NCBI GenBank assembly: GCA_021234155.1
Contig: JAJEKV010000003.1
Span: 7,874,413-7,938,412 of the forward strand
DNA length: 64,000 nt
Direction: 5' to 3'
Origin: Isoetes taiwanensis
Lineage: Eukaryota; Streptophyta; Lycopodiopsida; Isoetales; Isoetaceae
The position numbers were made by a program, and so were the translations under genes. How positions within the stretch are numbered: the first letter of the stretch is position 1; each line of letters starts with the position of its first letter. The notes under the pieces are model-generated. The model searched no databases. It was not told the origin of the DNA and saw only the letters and a list, made by a program, of their open reading frames with translations. Positions 23,191-35,757 of the stretch are shown here, piece after piece.

Positions 23191-23425
23191 ATGGCCCTCT
23201 CGCCATGTGAATTCTGGGCCGCTTGAGATGGCTCCTACCGTGAAAAAAGAACGGGTGATGAATTGATGGGTTTTCCCACGGTGATGGTCGATTTTATATC
23301 GCCGAAGGATTTTCAAAGAAAACGGCACCGGCGGTGGTACGATTCATGTGAACACGCATTGGACGCTTGGGTCAAAATAACCCAAACACCGAAAATCCCC
23401 GTTCGAATTTGGGTCATGTGACCCC

Positions 23426-23620
23426 AACATAATGCAATAGAGGCAATCAAATTCCTGCGAGATAAAGGCATGACTGGCACACGAATTCCCCTGGCGTAGG
23501 CAGCTAATTTATAAAATTAGGATTTAAGAAATTGAAGAGGCTATAATTAGGATTTAAGAAATTGAAGAAGCTTAGGCACCGTGAAGGGAAAAAACAAAGC
23601 AAGGACAAATGCTTGCTTTC
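23426..23620. repeat. Short direct duplication beside the MITE
   Basis: ATTAGGATTTAAGAAATTGA occurs twice near 23517 and 23544, 27-28 bp apart. It is identical in copy 2 near 58379-58435. Confidence 0.6.
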
Positions 23621-23623
23621 AAA

Positions 23624-23945
23624 GGGCATATGCATGCTACACCCTGCCATTTTTGGAACCTGCCAAAGTACCTGCACTAGGTACTTTTGGATTGGGTACT
23701 ATTTTCTTGTTCTTTTGGTCAAAACTAATTCAAAAGTTCAATATAAAATGTCAAAAGCATATCAATGTTCAAGGTTAAGATAGAGATAATACTATTGGAG
23801 TCCAAAATGAATGCATTCAATTTAACATTTGTAGTTATTGAGATATTATAAAAGTACCCAGTACCCAATGTTGGGTATTTTTTTAGGTAGTTTTATGGTT
23901 CCTAAATGGTACTTTTTTTTATAGGGTGTAGCATGCTTATGCCCC
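23624..23945. mobile_element. MITE-like element, about 320 bp, copy 1
   Basis: Left end GGGCATATGCATGCTACACC; the right end, read on the other strand, is GGGGCATAAGCATGCTACAC. The complementarity continues inward in patches (GTACC-rich segments near 23670 and 23860). No coding capacity. It is AT-rich inside, with short direct GGGTAC/GTACCC motifs. Superfamily not assigned. Confidence 0.65.
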
Positions 23946-25892
23946 AAAAGGCTTAATTTGGAGAGCTCGGGAAATAACTCTTTTGCTGCAGAGCGGCGGC
24001 AACCTCTTAGAATGGTAAAACACAAGAACATCGCCAAAATTTTGGGCTATTTGTCCAATCTGGAAGCTGATTAAGGTGTGCAAATGCCTGATCTAGGGCT
24101 CTTAAGACCAGAATGTTGGGCCAACGCAAAATTAAATTAATCGTTCGAAGCAAAACCCGGTTGATCTTTTGAAGAACAGGCCAGTAATACAGTTTATGGA
24201 GAAAAGGCTCTGTTTTTTAAAGAGGGCATATATGCAGGTCATTCGACGGACAGAAGCCGATCCCAACGCTTATGTGATTCTGAGAATTAAGGCCTAGACT
24301 AATTTTTTATGTCTGGAATAGGTTGCCCTGGCTCAATCCTTCAGAAACGGCTCCTGCAGATGAAAAAGAAAAAAGCTTTAGGGCTAAAGGATCCCACCCT
24401 GTAATCGGCTTCTTCATATTTCTTTTCGATTTTGATTCCTTTTCAGATAGCCTGATCTGATATTTGTTGGTCCATTTCTCACTTGGTTCTTGGATATTGG
24501 ATCAGCATCTGAGAGAGTAGCCAGGGAAGAGATCACAGATGTTTTCAAAAATTCTAAAGAGTTTGATGGTGGGCTTGCTAACTGTCCCAATTTTGAGGCT
24601 CGCCCCTTTTCCATATGAACGAGGTTTCAGAACTACGGCGGGATTAAACCCATCAAACTGAATTATATACCTTAGGATCTTTTTTTTGTAGGTTCTTCTG
24701 CAACTCCAATTTCGGCACATCAGGCTCCAAAATTTTGCTCACAAACTAAAGTAAGGCGCATGACCTGATTCGCGAGTCCCAAAAACAAGGGCCTGGTTGA
24801 TTCCCAGAACAAAGCCCTGGTTCGCATACCCCGAAGCCTTTGTCGTCATCACAAACTGAGAATTTAACATAAGTTCTTGCAAAGCATAGCTTCGCTCTGC
24901 AAATGTTGGCCGTTCTGTTGTCGATAATTGCACTGTAAAATTTCAACGTAGTTGGGTGCTTACTGCATATAGGCATCACATGTAAAATGATGAAGCACAA
25001 AGTGAGTCCTCTGGGGCTTTTGGTCAGGCTTTAGTATTTAGTAGTCTTAAAGCTTATTCCGGACAATGAAACAAAGGCCTCAATTGGTTGTTTAATTTTG
25101 AAGCTCTTTGAAGATGTCCTGAAACACATGTATTGTGCACAATACAGAGTCTATGTTTTGCAAGCTTGCTAGAGAAACTTGGTGTACTAGACCAAGAAAT
25201 CGAGCTACAGGCTGCCTTTGCACTCTCATATAAGAATAGGTTGAAGAAAGCCTGAAAGTCAGTTTTTCAAGCCACACCACATATTTTGAGTTGTATCTTC
25301 TGCACACATATGGAAGGAACAACAAATCTAAAGCAAAGCCACTATGCATATTAAGAGTGGGCTCCTTATAGAATGCTTGCAAGTGTTTTGCAGTTTGTGG
25401 TCAATGGTTTACAACATCTTTCAACTCATACCAGTAGATGTCATATTAAAATCTCACATATTTATCTATTTGTTTATGTTCACTCAATGCTAGAATCACT
25501 TTTTACAATTATTGGTATGATTTATGACAATTACATCCTGGAATGTTGCAAACATTGAGATTAGAATGAAGTTTCTTTTTCTTAGCAAAGAAACGTTTGG
25601 AGGGTTTTGTCAATTGAAAAATAATCTAAGGATAGTCTATGCAATGCATCCTAATTGTTGCAAAGGCCTTACAAAAAAGTTAATTTAGGACTCGCTTTAA
25701 ATAATTGATAAAATTTTGAAAAATGATGCACAAGATGGCATACATCGGCCCAAGGGGAACTCCATGCGATTGAAAAAGGACACATGAACTTTCAAACTTC
25801 CAAGTTTGTAAAGGTATAGCTATGGGGGGGGTGATATTCACCTACATCTCATGTGGTCAAACACTTCTCAAATCAGGGTTGTTGCTTTTCTA
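23946..25892. other. Long non-coding stretch within the large repeat
   Basis: No gene recognised. Short minus-strand frames at 24414-24720 and 24739-25000 are identical or nearly so in copy 2, but so is the DNA, so protein conservation says nothing. No terminal repeats seen. Confidence 0.4.
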
Positions 25893-26341
25893 CTACCAAC
25901 ACATAATACCATTAACATTAATTAACGCAAACCATTGCATTCCACACTTAAAAATAAAATTCCCCCTTAAACCCCCTGTGGTTTGGGTGCATATTCACAC
26001 GGGGGGTGACTCCGGGCAACGAGAGCTGTTGGATAGGCATATTCAACCCTTATTCCTTAATCTATACCGCATATAAAGTTCCTCGCTTGTGGGTATGCCT
26101 GCATAAGTTTTGGTATATCAGATAACACAAATTTTGCAAAATACTATAAGATTTTAGACAATGTACTATATGGTGTTGATTTTGTACATGTATAACATGA
26201 ATTTAGGGGCTCTCGCCGCCTCCACGCCACCCCCGCGTGAATATGCACCCAAACCACAGGGGGTTTAAGGGGAATTTTATTTTTAAGTGTGGAATGCAAT
26301 GGTTTATGCTAATTAATGTTAATGGTATTATGTGTTGGTAG
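25893..26341. mobile_element. Foldback/MITE-like element with long inverted arms, copy 1
   Basis: Left arm starts CTACCAACACATAATACCAT and runs about 110 bp through CCTGTGGTTTGGGTGCATAT and TCACACGGGGG. The right arm (about 26220-26341) is its reverse complement and ends GGTATTATGTGTTGGTAG. The unpaired middle is about 210 bp. No protein coded. A single arm of the same family is at 32144-32402. Confidence 0.85.
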
Positions 26342-28974
26342 TTATACTAAAATTTTTTTTTGGCCCTCAGGCCCTAACAAACGCAAAACAAAACCAAACA
26401 AACAAACAAGCAATTTATAACAATACAATATACACACACAAATAATATATACACACAAAATCCAAGCTCCCTTGAGTGAATATCCACACACCCCAAGAAT
26501 TATGCAGCACACATCTAAAAATAAAAATATCTTAAAACATGCATGTTGAAATTGAGTTATCCGACAACCTATAGTGTGATGCTAAAATTCCCCGCTATTC
26601 ATAGTCATCCCACCCTATTGTGATTCCACCATAACTCAAAGTTGGCATATGTTCCCGTGTCTCTTGGTCGCCAATGAAAGATTCCATTCCAAGCCAACGG
26701 CTATACATCTTTTAACATATTCTTCTAATTTAAATAGCGAATGGAAAGCAAATGGTGGAATATAGCATAGCATCCAAATAAAACTATCATACTCGTAAAA
26801 AACTCGCCTTTTCATAAAAGAATTATCCCAACCTTACATCGTGGGGAAAAATTAGCATTAAGCGTAAATTGCAATGCCACAACACTACAAAATTGGTGTA
26901 GGCCCCCTTTGGCGACATTTCCACTTGCCTTGATTCCGAGCCCGCCTCGTAAAAAATACCACAGCTCACCACCCGCAATAATTGTACAAATATACGTGCT
27001 ATATCACAACCTAAACTAGCACATAATGATGTTGAAGCCGATGCATTACATCCAAACCGTATTCCAGACCGTTAGACTCGCACACCACAATGCCAATGTT
27101 GAGGTATAGCTATGAATCATAATTCTGCAGCTTCAAGAACCATATTCCACGTAATCATATCCGGGTTGCTCAAAGCTTCCTCATACTAATTTCAAATAGC
27201 CAATTTGAAACATTGTCGCCTCGCCAATTTCTATCAAGCTAATGTTCATGTTTTATAAGCACTTGCCTCGATATGAATTGTGGGCTAGGAGCTCTTGAGG
27301 CTTCCGCAGGGGGCTACAAAATTGACCAGGTGAAGGCGCCAGCATTGAGAGCCATGATGGCGCTGCTTACTAAGAGAAACCGCAGATTCAGGCACAACAG
27401 CCAAGTTGGATTGTAAACCTGGATATTGAGCTCAAATGCTTTGGCACAATCAGATACATGAGCTGGTGTCCATGATGCCATTGTCAACTTCCAACTTGTG
27501 AATGAAACATATGGTTGAGAATGTGAGCAAGATACCCCTTACCACAAAGAATAGAAAACAAAGATCATCTTATTTAAGATCACACCACGCTGCATAGACA
27601 ACATCAAGCTGCATGCATTTTTGAATGTGCAAATTACAGCCGCTTAAACTATAAAAGTGTGTGAGACCCAACATTGTTCTTAAGACAAAACCAAGACTTG
27701 ACTCCTACAACCTAAATATATCAAAAGTACCATAGATACTCCCCGCCGAATGCTATGAGTATCCGCAAAACGCAAGATGAAAAGTGCAATGTGGTTTCTT
27801 GTTCTTGTTGCAATGGATTGAAATAACATGGAATAGGCAAGGAATCGGTTCTAAAGACAACCTGCCTCAATCCCTAAATATCCAATTTATCATCTCTAAA
27901 ATCCATAAAGTGGCTAGAAGTAGATGGAAGCTCGCTTCGCTGCATACCAAGAGAAAAGCAACAAACAATGACAAAGTGAAAGGGCAAGCTTTACCCGCAA
28001 GATGTTGTTTTGAAGTCAGCCGGGCTCGATCTTGCCATTTGATCTAAGGCTCCTCAAAAAGATAATGATAAATAGTCACCTCTTTTGAGGATCAACTAAG
28101 AATCACCTTTACGTAGTATGAGTAGTATGATGAGCTTTAACGAACCCGGCGTAAAACCGTATTGAAAGTAACCTCCGCCCAAATTTATTTGCAAGCCGTA
28201 ATTTTAGCAAATCATGGGAATTTCTTGCATCGACATTTATCACGCTTGTTTTGAAAAATCTGTTTCGCCCCGCTTCCTTTTAGATGCAAGCTCTTCTTCG
28301 ATTTGGTGCCGGGCACAGACCAGTATTCAAGGGGTCTAACATAACCCTAAACGATAAACCCTAAAATGGGTTATCTCGAGCCTTGCATGTCGAAAGCAAG
28401 AAAATACATGAAAAAAAAAGGAAGTGATAAGAAAATACAGTTTAAAAAAAAAAAAAAATATATGATATGTGGGTCTAAACCATTGGATATAGGCATCAAA
28501 ATTAGTTCAAGCCGATGACTCTAGATATACTAATTAGTATGCCTCATCAAATACATCCATGAAATCATATAAAAACCTTTGGAAAAAAAAGTACAAAAAT
28601 ACAAAAAGAAACCCCCTGTTATTATGCTACATATTGTTCATTGTACAGCTGACTTCAATAGCAGAGATGCTTCTAGGAAGGAGATTCTGTATATTCTTGC
28701 TGCTGAGATTCTAATGCCAACTACAGATGTCAATGGCTCAAAAATACATTCGTTCGTGACTTTGAACTTGTGAAAGGCCGCCCAAGGCCGATCACCTCAA
28801 ATGAATAAAACTTTCTATTGTAGATGAGCAAATCAACCGTGGTCTTTAAAAAGGTATTGCTTTGGTATTTGTGAAAAAGATGGTCTATTAAGCCCACATC
28901 CCTGCTAGAATAAGTTGTAGACATAAAATACTACCGTAATCAGTCAGCCCTTTGTCTACAATGTCCTAATCCAT
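26342..28974. other. Long non-coding stretch within the large repeat
   Basis: No gene recognised. Contains an A-rich doubled segment at 28386-28460. Colinear with 61212-63870 in copy 2, and the pair shows many CAG/CTG-centred differences in both directions. Confidence 0.4.
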
Positions 28975-29180
28975 CGCCAAGACAACTATCCCCACCAGTA
29001 TAAGTGCCCCCAATAATTCACGACTACACATGCACTACACACACTATACTACACATACACTGCACACACTACACTATTCACAATACACCATCACGCTACA
29101 TATGCACTGCACTACACACACTACACCACCACCACCACATACATGACACAACACACAACACACGACCACTACCCAACTAT
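28975..29180. repeat. CA-rich low-complexity stretch
   Basis: About 200 bp made almost only of CACTACACACACTA, CACTGCAC and ACCACC words, with no T/G runs. The last base of the window in copy 2 falls inside the same stretch. Confidence 0.85.
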
Positions 29181-30650
29181 TAGCAACAGATGCTTTCCCT
29201 TTGGCTCCTCATTGTGAAGATTACATGCAGAATTACAACTGTGGAAATGTCCAAAAAAATTGTCATTAATCTAAAAGCAAGACATCATGGCCATTATTGT
29301 GTCTAACTTCCCAATCTTTTATGTCGCAAATCATATTGTTGTATGATTATCAAACTTTCTTAAATATTTCCATTGTCTTTTTGCTTTAAATTTAACCTAT
29401 GTGATTAGCCAAAGGAGAGGTTTCACCAGCATTTGAAGGAAATTTTGACTAGGGGGATGAATAAATAAATGCTGAGTGGTTTGACTAGGCTTTATGGGCA
29501 TATGTGAGGGGATTCTGCACATCTATATAGGGCGCCGGCTTCGTCGGCGCTAAATTCTTCTATATTTATAGGTATATCATGATATAATGCCCATTTATAT
29601 GTAATATTGATCGTAGCAATTAAAATATCTAGCATAATAACAGGGGGTTGTTTTTAAGTTTTTATACATTTTTTCATATGGTTTTTCTATGATTTGGTGG
29701 TTGTATTCGTGCAAGTGTACTGAATAGTATTTCTAGAGTGCACTCTTTCTCGACCGTTGATTTTTTTTATCAAAAGTAAATCATGTGGTCATGATTGTAC
29801 TTCCTTGCATGTTCACAACAGATTTGGCATGTCTTGTGCATGAAATTTCTTATTGCTTTTTCCTGTGAATTGTCCTCTAAATTTTATTCGGTGGAGTGTT
29901 ATGTCCCCCCCAAAAAAAAGCGTTGTTGTACTATTTACTTAATAGACCCTGCTTTTCGCAAAATTTAAAGGGATTAGGCGTTCCGGAAAAGCCTTGCCAA
30001 AACCTCCCCCCGCTCGTTCGAAAAACCCTTGCCAAAACCTCCCCGAGTTTTGGCGCTGATGGCCCTTCGGTAGAAGGTTCCAGATCATGGACAGCGCCTA
30101 GGTTGCGTAAGAAACGTTGGAGAAAGAAAGCAAGTATTTTCAAATCATTGAGTAGCCATAGGGCTTCGTGTAGGCGTGGAGCTCATCTCCTCGATCCGCC
30201 AATTCTCTCCTCTTTGAGTCTTCAAATGGTAAGTAAGCATCCCAAGTTTTGTAAAAATGTTCCTCAAAGAAACTTGTTATCTAAAGCATATGATTTAAAT
30301 TCTTTCCCTTATATCTCAATACTGTGATGCAAGCAAAGATGCTATCTCTAGAAACCTTTGGAAACCAAATGTAATCTAAACAATGCAATCGGTTGTTCTA
30401 CAGAAAACAAGGGCCTCGTGAGTAGGCCTCAATAATAGAAATATCTTGCAATAGGAGAAGCACACTTTTGACATCCGGCTACCTTACACCTTTCAGAACA
30501 AAATTGCAGATGCAAAGGAGCTCCATGAGCCATAGCCATTGCACCAAATTATTTTGCAATGATGCAAGACAATAGGATGAAATCCTTCATTATGCCTTTA
30601 TTATTCTTTTTGCATAATAAAGGCAAGCTAAGATCTTAAGTAGACTTGTT
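29181..30650. other. Non-coding stretch; small GC hairpin at about 29529-29548
   Basis: No recognisable gene. GCGCCGGCTTCGTCGGCGC near 29530 can form a short GC-rich hairpin. A 143-codon frame at 29896-30327 contains a doubled (G)CCAAAACCTCCCC segment but no motif. Confidence 0.35.
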
Positions 30651-31064
30651 ATGCATTGTAAGGTAAAGCCGATAGAGCACACGAAACAAAAAGTAGATGT
30701 AGATCGTGGCACTTTCCAGTGCCAAAGCTTCAATTGGCTTATGAGCAACATGCAAAATAGTGTACTAAAATTCGTGAACTCACCACGCAGTAAGAATGCT
30801 AATGAGCTACTTTTTCATTTCGAAAGTCTGGAAAGGATACTAGGAGAGGTGATGAACAGGAAAATTCAGGGAAATGTAAACTTCATGGGAGGAGTGGCTT
30901 GTCTTACAGATGGAAGTCATGAGACCACTGGCATCATAGCCAAGTTCGTCATGTTTTCCTTCTCCCTGAGTGAATACAGAGTAAAGGTTTGCAAGAATGA
31001 ACAGGACAGACTTTATAAAATATGGTGTGGCAAGGATTGTTGGCAGAGCTATGGAAAGAGGTAA
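30651..31064 (+). other. Unrecognised 137-codon open frame
   Basis: Soluble, charged predicted product with FHFESLERILGEVMNRKIQG in its middle and several cysteines near the end (CGKDCW). I do not recognise a family, and no splice partners can be assigned. Possibly a gene remnant or chance. Confidence 0.15.
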
Positions 31065-31278
31065 CATGTTCCTAAGACTCTCTAATTTTGCATGAATAGT
31101 GCACAAATACACAATATATCTGCTACCGAATCTAGAAATAGCCAGGTTAATTTTTTTTATGTTGGCTACACTGCAGCTTTGGCTTTTCTAGTGAATCGCC
31201 GATTTAGTTGCTTGCTCCATCAAAGCGTGTTGTTGCAGAAGAATTGAAGCATGAATTCAACATGCAAAGGAATTTAAC

Positions 31279-31596
31279 ATGCACAGTATAGACAAACAAC
31301 TTGCAAGGGTGAAAAACATGTCTTTTTATGTCCGGTCCTTTCTAAACTTGCTCGCAAATGTGTTAGCATATCTCTATGTCTTATTGCACCGGAATTCCGA
31401 ATTCCGGGTCATTATAGCAGGATTCTTTGCATTTGCTTTCTTAAGCTTTATTGTAGCACAAATAAGAACCATGATAACCTCGCTTTGTGGTCAAGAAGCA
31501 TTCATGCATGGTTCTCATTTACAAACCTTAAAGAAAACATGTGCAAGTTTATCTTTGAAATGTAAGTGCATCGACAAAGAACACTCTAAACATTGA
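31279..31596 (+). other. Unrecognised 105-codon frame with a hydrophobic centre
   Basis: Two hydrophobic runs (FLNLLANVLAYLYVLL and VIIAGFFAFAFLSFIVAQI), separated by a short polar loop, would make a two-helix membrane hairpin. No family is recognised and codon support is weak. Listed as a possible exon only. Confidence 0.15.
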
Positions 31597-32143
31597 AAGG
31601 GGTCGCATGAAAGTTGTTTCGCCAAGGATTAAGCCAGCTTGCAATGATGACATATTCAAAGACCAACACTTGGGTACTAGATTCATGTATTGCATTCCGT
31701 GTATTTGCCATTTTTCTCAGTAGTTATTTGTATGAAATAATGATTTCATGATGTTCTTAGTTATTTGTATGAAATATTAATTTCATGATGTTCTTTGACA
31801 TAGGGAGCCCACAAATATTGAATCTCTTCCTCTCCAAGCAATGATTTCCTAAAATACCAAGTATTGTTTTGCAGCTTCTCTTCATATCTTTTTCATCAAA
31901 TCATGAAATCTAACAATAAGCGGACTCTCATATAGAAATGCTCAAGCAGAAACACCTCAACTTCATTTGTTGTTAAGCAAGTGTTTTTGGTTGAATATAA
32001 TAATAATACAATTATGTATTTTGAACGTATACTTGTTATATTTTGTACGATATATGTGAAGGAATAACTTGGAGAAAAAACAACGAGGATTTAACTGAGG
32101 ATTTAACTGTTTGTTCATTATTAATAAATTCTATTATTACATG

Positions 32144-32402
32144 CTACCAACACAACACAACTAACATACACCATCCTTATTCCCCTAACATGCTACCAAC
32201 ACAAACTATTAACACACAACTAACATCCCTACACCATCCTTATGCCCGGCGGGGCCAAAATTTTTTTAGTTAACACAAACCATTAACACACAACTAACAT
32301 TATTAACACAAACCATTGCATTTGACACATTTAAATTAAAATCCCCTTAAACCCCCTTTGGTTTGGGTGCATATTCACACGGGTTACGAGGGGCGCGAGA
32401 GC
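32144..32402. mobile_element. Single arm of the foldback element family
   Basis: CCTTAAACCCCCTTTGGTTT and GGGTGCATATTCACACGGG near 32343-32383 match the left arm at 25893. TGCTACCAACACAA occurs twice (32142 and 32190), and an intervening GCCAAAATTTTTTTAGTTAA matches the flank of the foldback at 26345. No opposite arm follows, so this is a deletion derivative or a solo arm. Confidence 0.65.
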
Positions 32403-32660
32403 CTCAAAAATTTACAATACACGCATAAAAATTAACACCATTAAGTACATTCTCTCAAACCTTATAGTATTTTGCAAACCTTAATATACAGTATACAAAA
32501 ACTTGTACATGCATACCCCACAAACGAGGATCGCTATGTACGGTCCAGATCTTAGAATAAAGGGCAACCAATCTCGGCCGTTGATTAGAAAAAGGGGGCA
32601 AGAATCTTATCCGTTGAAATGTTATAACAAGATGCAAGGAAGGTGCATTCTTGCTTGTTC

Positions 32661-32835
32661 CCTAGGGGGGGCAAACCCTCGCTTATGTGGGTTTGTGGCA
32701 TATTCAAGTATATGCCGGCATATGCCTAGGATATGATGATGATCGCCCAAACCGGCCGCTGCCGCGAACCGGGCGAAAGCAGCCCCGCTGCTAAATGTTG
32801 TTCGAACCGCCTAACCGACATGATGCAGGCCGGTG
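32661..32835. repeat. Dispersed repeat with palindromic tip, copy 1
   Basis: Shares GGGCAAACCCTCGCTTATGT, GTGGCATATTCAAGTATA, CATATGCCTAGGATATG and ACCGCCTAACCG with the copy at 34650-34830. The tip is a CCTAGGGG-type palindrome. No coding capacity. Confidence 0.75.
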
Positions 32836-32879
32836 CCATGGCAAAGCCCTGGATTCAATGATGCATTTTGTCTATGGCA

Positions 32880-33304
32880 TTCGATTATGGCGCTTTCTCG
32901 TGCATTGAAATTTTGAAATCGACTTTGGCTATGGTATGCATCTTGAAGCTTGAGCTTTGTCTCAGATATAGTTTGAGATCTTGGGTCTGTGGGTAATGAC
33001 CGCAAGCGTGCAAGGATTCTCGTGCATAACCCAACAGTATTTTCTAAGTTCTCTTTGCCTTCTAAGAATGGTTCGAGAAATGCTTGATGCAGAGACATGC
33101 TTCGAGAATGTCCGGTCTCGAGAATGTCCAGAGTTTTTCTCCGCATGCATGCAAGTGCTCGTGGCATTGCACGATCACTATGACATGTTGGAGAACATGA
33201 AGCAAAGATACCAATTTGTGCACTTGCCAATTTATGCAATCAAGAGGACCTCCGATCCGGATGGAAGAGATAGTATTTTTGGCTACGTTGTTGCTTTGGC
33301 TTAG
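32880..33304 (+). other. Unrecognised open frame following the dispersed repeat
   Basis: A 107-codon frame (32981-33304) reads MVREMLDAETCFENVRSREC then FSACMQVLVALHDHYDMLEN, which looks like a helical protein. The reading continues in frame into VHLPIYAIKRTSDPDG. I cannot assign a family; it may be an exon of an unknown gene or a transposon gene. Confidence 0.2.
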
Positions 33305-34645
33305 TTAGCTATAGATGGACAGATGTGTTCGATCCCGGAGAAGTAATACCTGAGTTGCTTTCTATTAAGAAAAATAATCTCTTTTCTACTTGGGCTCTTA
33401 GGGTTTTGAATGATAGCAATTGGTTGATCTCTGTGTTTACATGCTTACTGGATGGCAGTAGGTTTTCCGGGCATTGCCTAGCTTTCTGATACGTTTTTCT
33501 ACATGTGTGCTTTGTGCTCTCGCCTAGATGATATTTTCCCCAAAGCATGGTATATCCTAACTGCTGTGAATAATTGCATATGTGCAGTCAGCACAATAAA
33601 TTCATAGGTTCTTCATAGTTGTGGTTGGTTCTTCAAGCATTGAGGCCTGCAGTGAGAAACTTTTGTGCTTTGCTTATACTTTAAGATGTAGTCTGTGGAT
33701 TCATGGCAGCGCCATGTAGGGTGAATTTGATATTGTAGATTGATTATAGGCTATGTTTGGTTTTCAAGTGATTTTATCTCACATTATTTTTTATGCCTTT
33801 CATTTTTGTAACATATAAATTTATGTGTGATTATTCAGGAAACTTCCATTTCACCAGGATAATCATTTTTGCAAACAATCTGCTCATTCATTTCCATGAG
33901 TCTATTGGTCCAGACACCAATAAATATCTCATTTGTATTTTACGATGCAGCTCTGTCATGATGAGAGGGTCTGGAAATAACGATGCTGGTTATTTCTTTA
34001 TGTTTTTACTTAATATCTAATGTTGTTTATTGGAAGTCTTTGATGTAATATTTTGGACTTATGAATGCTAATGAATTCCAAATTTGGGGTTTAAAATGCA
34101 TATATGCTGGTTCTATCTTAAAAATTTGAGCAGCAATTCTCTTCGAGTCTATTGACATCTAAATATGATTTGGCTAGAATTTAAAGGGGTCTTAAGAGGA
34201 TCTACAAATATTGCACCTTTATAGCTTTCGTTTACATACGTACTCCTATATGTTTGACAAGAGGATTGAAATAATTGAAAAGATAGAATGTTAAATAAAG
34301 AATTGTGCATTTGATCAAGGGCTAGTGCAATTCCAATTGCATTTAGAGTTAGATCCAATAAGTGAAGGCAGTGAGAATAAATTCCTTCATGGATAGAAGT
34401 ATATAATACAACCTTGATGGGGAACTTGACAAAAACTAGATAAATCTTTCATAGCTAGTGCATTTTGCAGGGAATCAAGGGGATTCTTAAGCAAATCCTC
34501 ATAAATTTGACTCACTTCCAATTGGAAAACAGATTTGGCTTTTTTGAATTTTAATTTTGATATTGCGGTGTGCCATTTGGCTGCGTTAGTTTAGGTATTA
34601 GACAAGTTTAGATGGAGGATATGCATATTAGTCTATCAATTACTT
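33305..34645. other. Non-coding stretch, nothing recognised
   Basis: AT-rich DNA without motifs, repeats or credible exons that I can see. Confidence 0.4.
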
Positions 34646-34649
34646 TTTT

Positions 34650-34830
34650 TGGGTTGCCCCTAAGGGGCAAACCCTCGCTTATGTGGGTTTGTGGCATATT
34701 CAAGTATAGGCCGACATATGCCTAGGATATGCTGGTGACTGCTCCAAACTGGCTATTGCCAGTAAACTGGCGGTCAGCCCTGTTGCCGGTCGATGCTATT
34801 CAAACCGCCTAACCGGCATGATGCAGTAGT
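34650..34830. repeat. Dispersed repeat with palindromic tip, copy 2
   Basis: Starts GGGTTGCCCCTAAGGGGCAA, whose TTGCCCCTAAGGGGCAA part is nearly a perfect palindrome, followed by the same body as at 32661. It ends near ACCGCCTAACCGGCATGATG. Confidence 0.75.
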
Positions 34831-35757
34831 CAAAGCAGACTAGAATCGGAATTTCAAGAGCTTTGTAGCTTGGAAGATCAAATTTTTAGCATGTTAGATT
34901 AGGACGAAGAACTCATTCATAGAGCTTAAAATTACTTGGGCATTTTCAGGTTTTTGCAAGTTTCGGGGATAGAATCAGCTTTGCAAGCTAAGATTTAAGC
35001 CACTGGTGAAGCTTTTGCTGAAACATTCTAGAAGGGAAAGGATTTGCGAGATTTTTCGAGGCGATATTGAAGTAGATAGTACTAGGTTTGTCGCATTGGT
35101 TGACAAAATGCGTTTTGTTTTGCATCTTACTTTCTTGTCTGCTTTGCAGATCGCGGTTCAGACTACGGAAGATTTTTGTATATTAATAAGATGGCATAAG
35201 CTTTTTAGCAAACTGGTAAAGCCGGGCAGTTGCAACAACTTGCAACCACATCTTGTATCCTCTCTTTTGCATTTTTTTCCTCATATTTTCCTTGTTTCGA
35301 GTTTGCTTCACATCCAATTCTTTAAATGCAGCCATATGAAAAGTATTGACTTGAACCCCAACGATGAGTGGGTCAATGTAAGTTCCTGTTTCGAATTCCT
35401 GTATTCTTCAGCTGAAATCTTTAAAAACAATGAATATGAATGTCTTTGGCATTTTTCATCTCTAGAAGTTTGATGAAGCACATCCTAGTCATGTAAATAA
35501 GGGGACATATATGGGATTTTCCAAAATCCGATGATAGCACATTTCAGAGGATCATGGCAGGAGTTCCCCCACATTGCAGTATCCTAAGCCTCAAACAATC
35601 CTATAATGCTTTAGTTACATGTTCATATCATATTTTTTTCTTCCTTGAATTTGGCTGTCAAATAACAGGAGCAGTTTACAGTTTATTACTCCATCTTAGT
35701 TGATATACATGAATAGGTTAACCATGTAATTTCTCACCTACTAAAGTTTTGTTGTAG
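34831..35757. other. Mostly non-coding; possible exon pieces of an unknown gene
   Basis: Plus-strand scraps such as DLNPNDEWVN (about 35350-35380, before a GTAAGT donor at 35378) and FDEAHPSHVNKGTYMGFSK (about 35463-35522) look like exon pieces, but no family is recognised and acceptors are ambiguous. Confidence 0.25.

Larger units (their letters stand above)
19947..23425. mobile_element. PIF/Harbinger DNA transposon, copy 1
   Basis: About 3.5 kb element with the two genes of the superfamily: a Myb/SANT-like protein on the plus strand and a DDE transposase on the minus strand, converging in the middle. Likely ends are GGGTCGTTCACATGACACG on the left and the complement of GGGGTCACATGACCCAAATT on the right, giving short imperfect inverted repeats that share GGGTC and TCACATGAC. 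A second inner TTCATGTGAA lies about 80 bp inside the right end. I could not confirm a 3 bp target duplication. The closest match is the copy at 54834-58287. Confidence 0.8.
14558..29141 (+). repeat. Large direct repeat, copy 1
   Basis: From TTAATTTAATAAAAATAGCT onward this segment is colinear with 49455-64000 over its full length, with the same order of small repeats, Harbinger element, MITE-like elements and CA-rich stretch. The copy-2 end at 64000 corresponds to about 29141 here, so the true repeat may be longer. Long blocks are almost identical (for example 24740-25010 against 59608-59880). Differences concentrate at CAG/CTG sites and homopolymers. Confidence 0.95.

Noticed and set aside
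24739-25000. 64- and 84-codon frames identical in both large-repeat copies
   Set aside because: The surrounding DNA is equally identical, so conservation of the frame is not evidence for coding.
28975-29180. Possible CRISPR-like or satellite array in the CA-rich stretch
   Set aside because: There is no fixed unit or spacer pattern; it is irregular low-complexity sequence in a plant-type genome.
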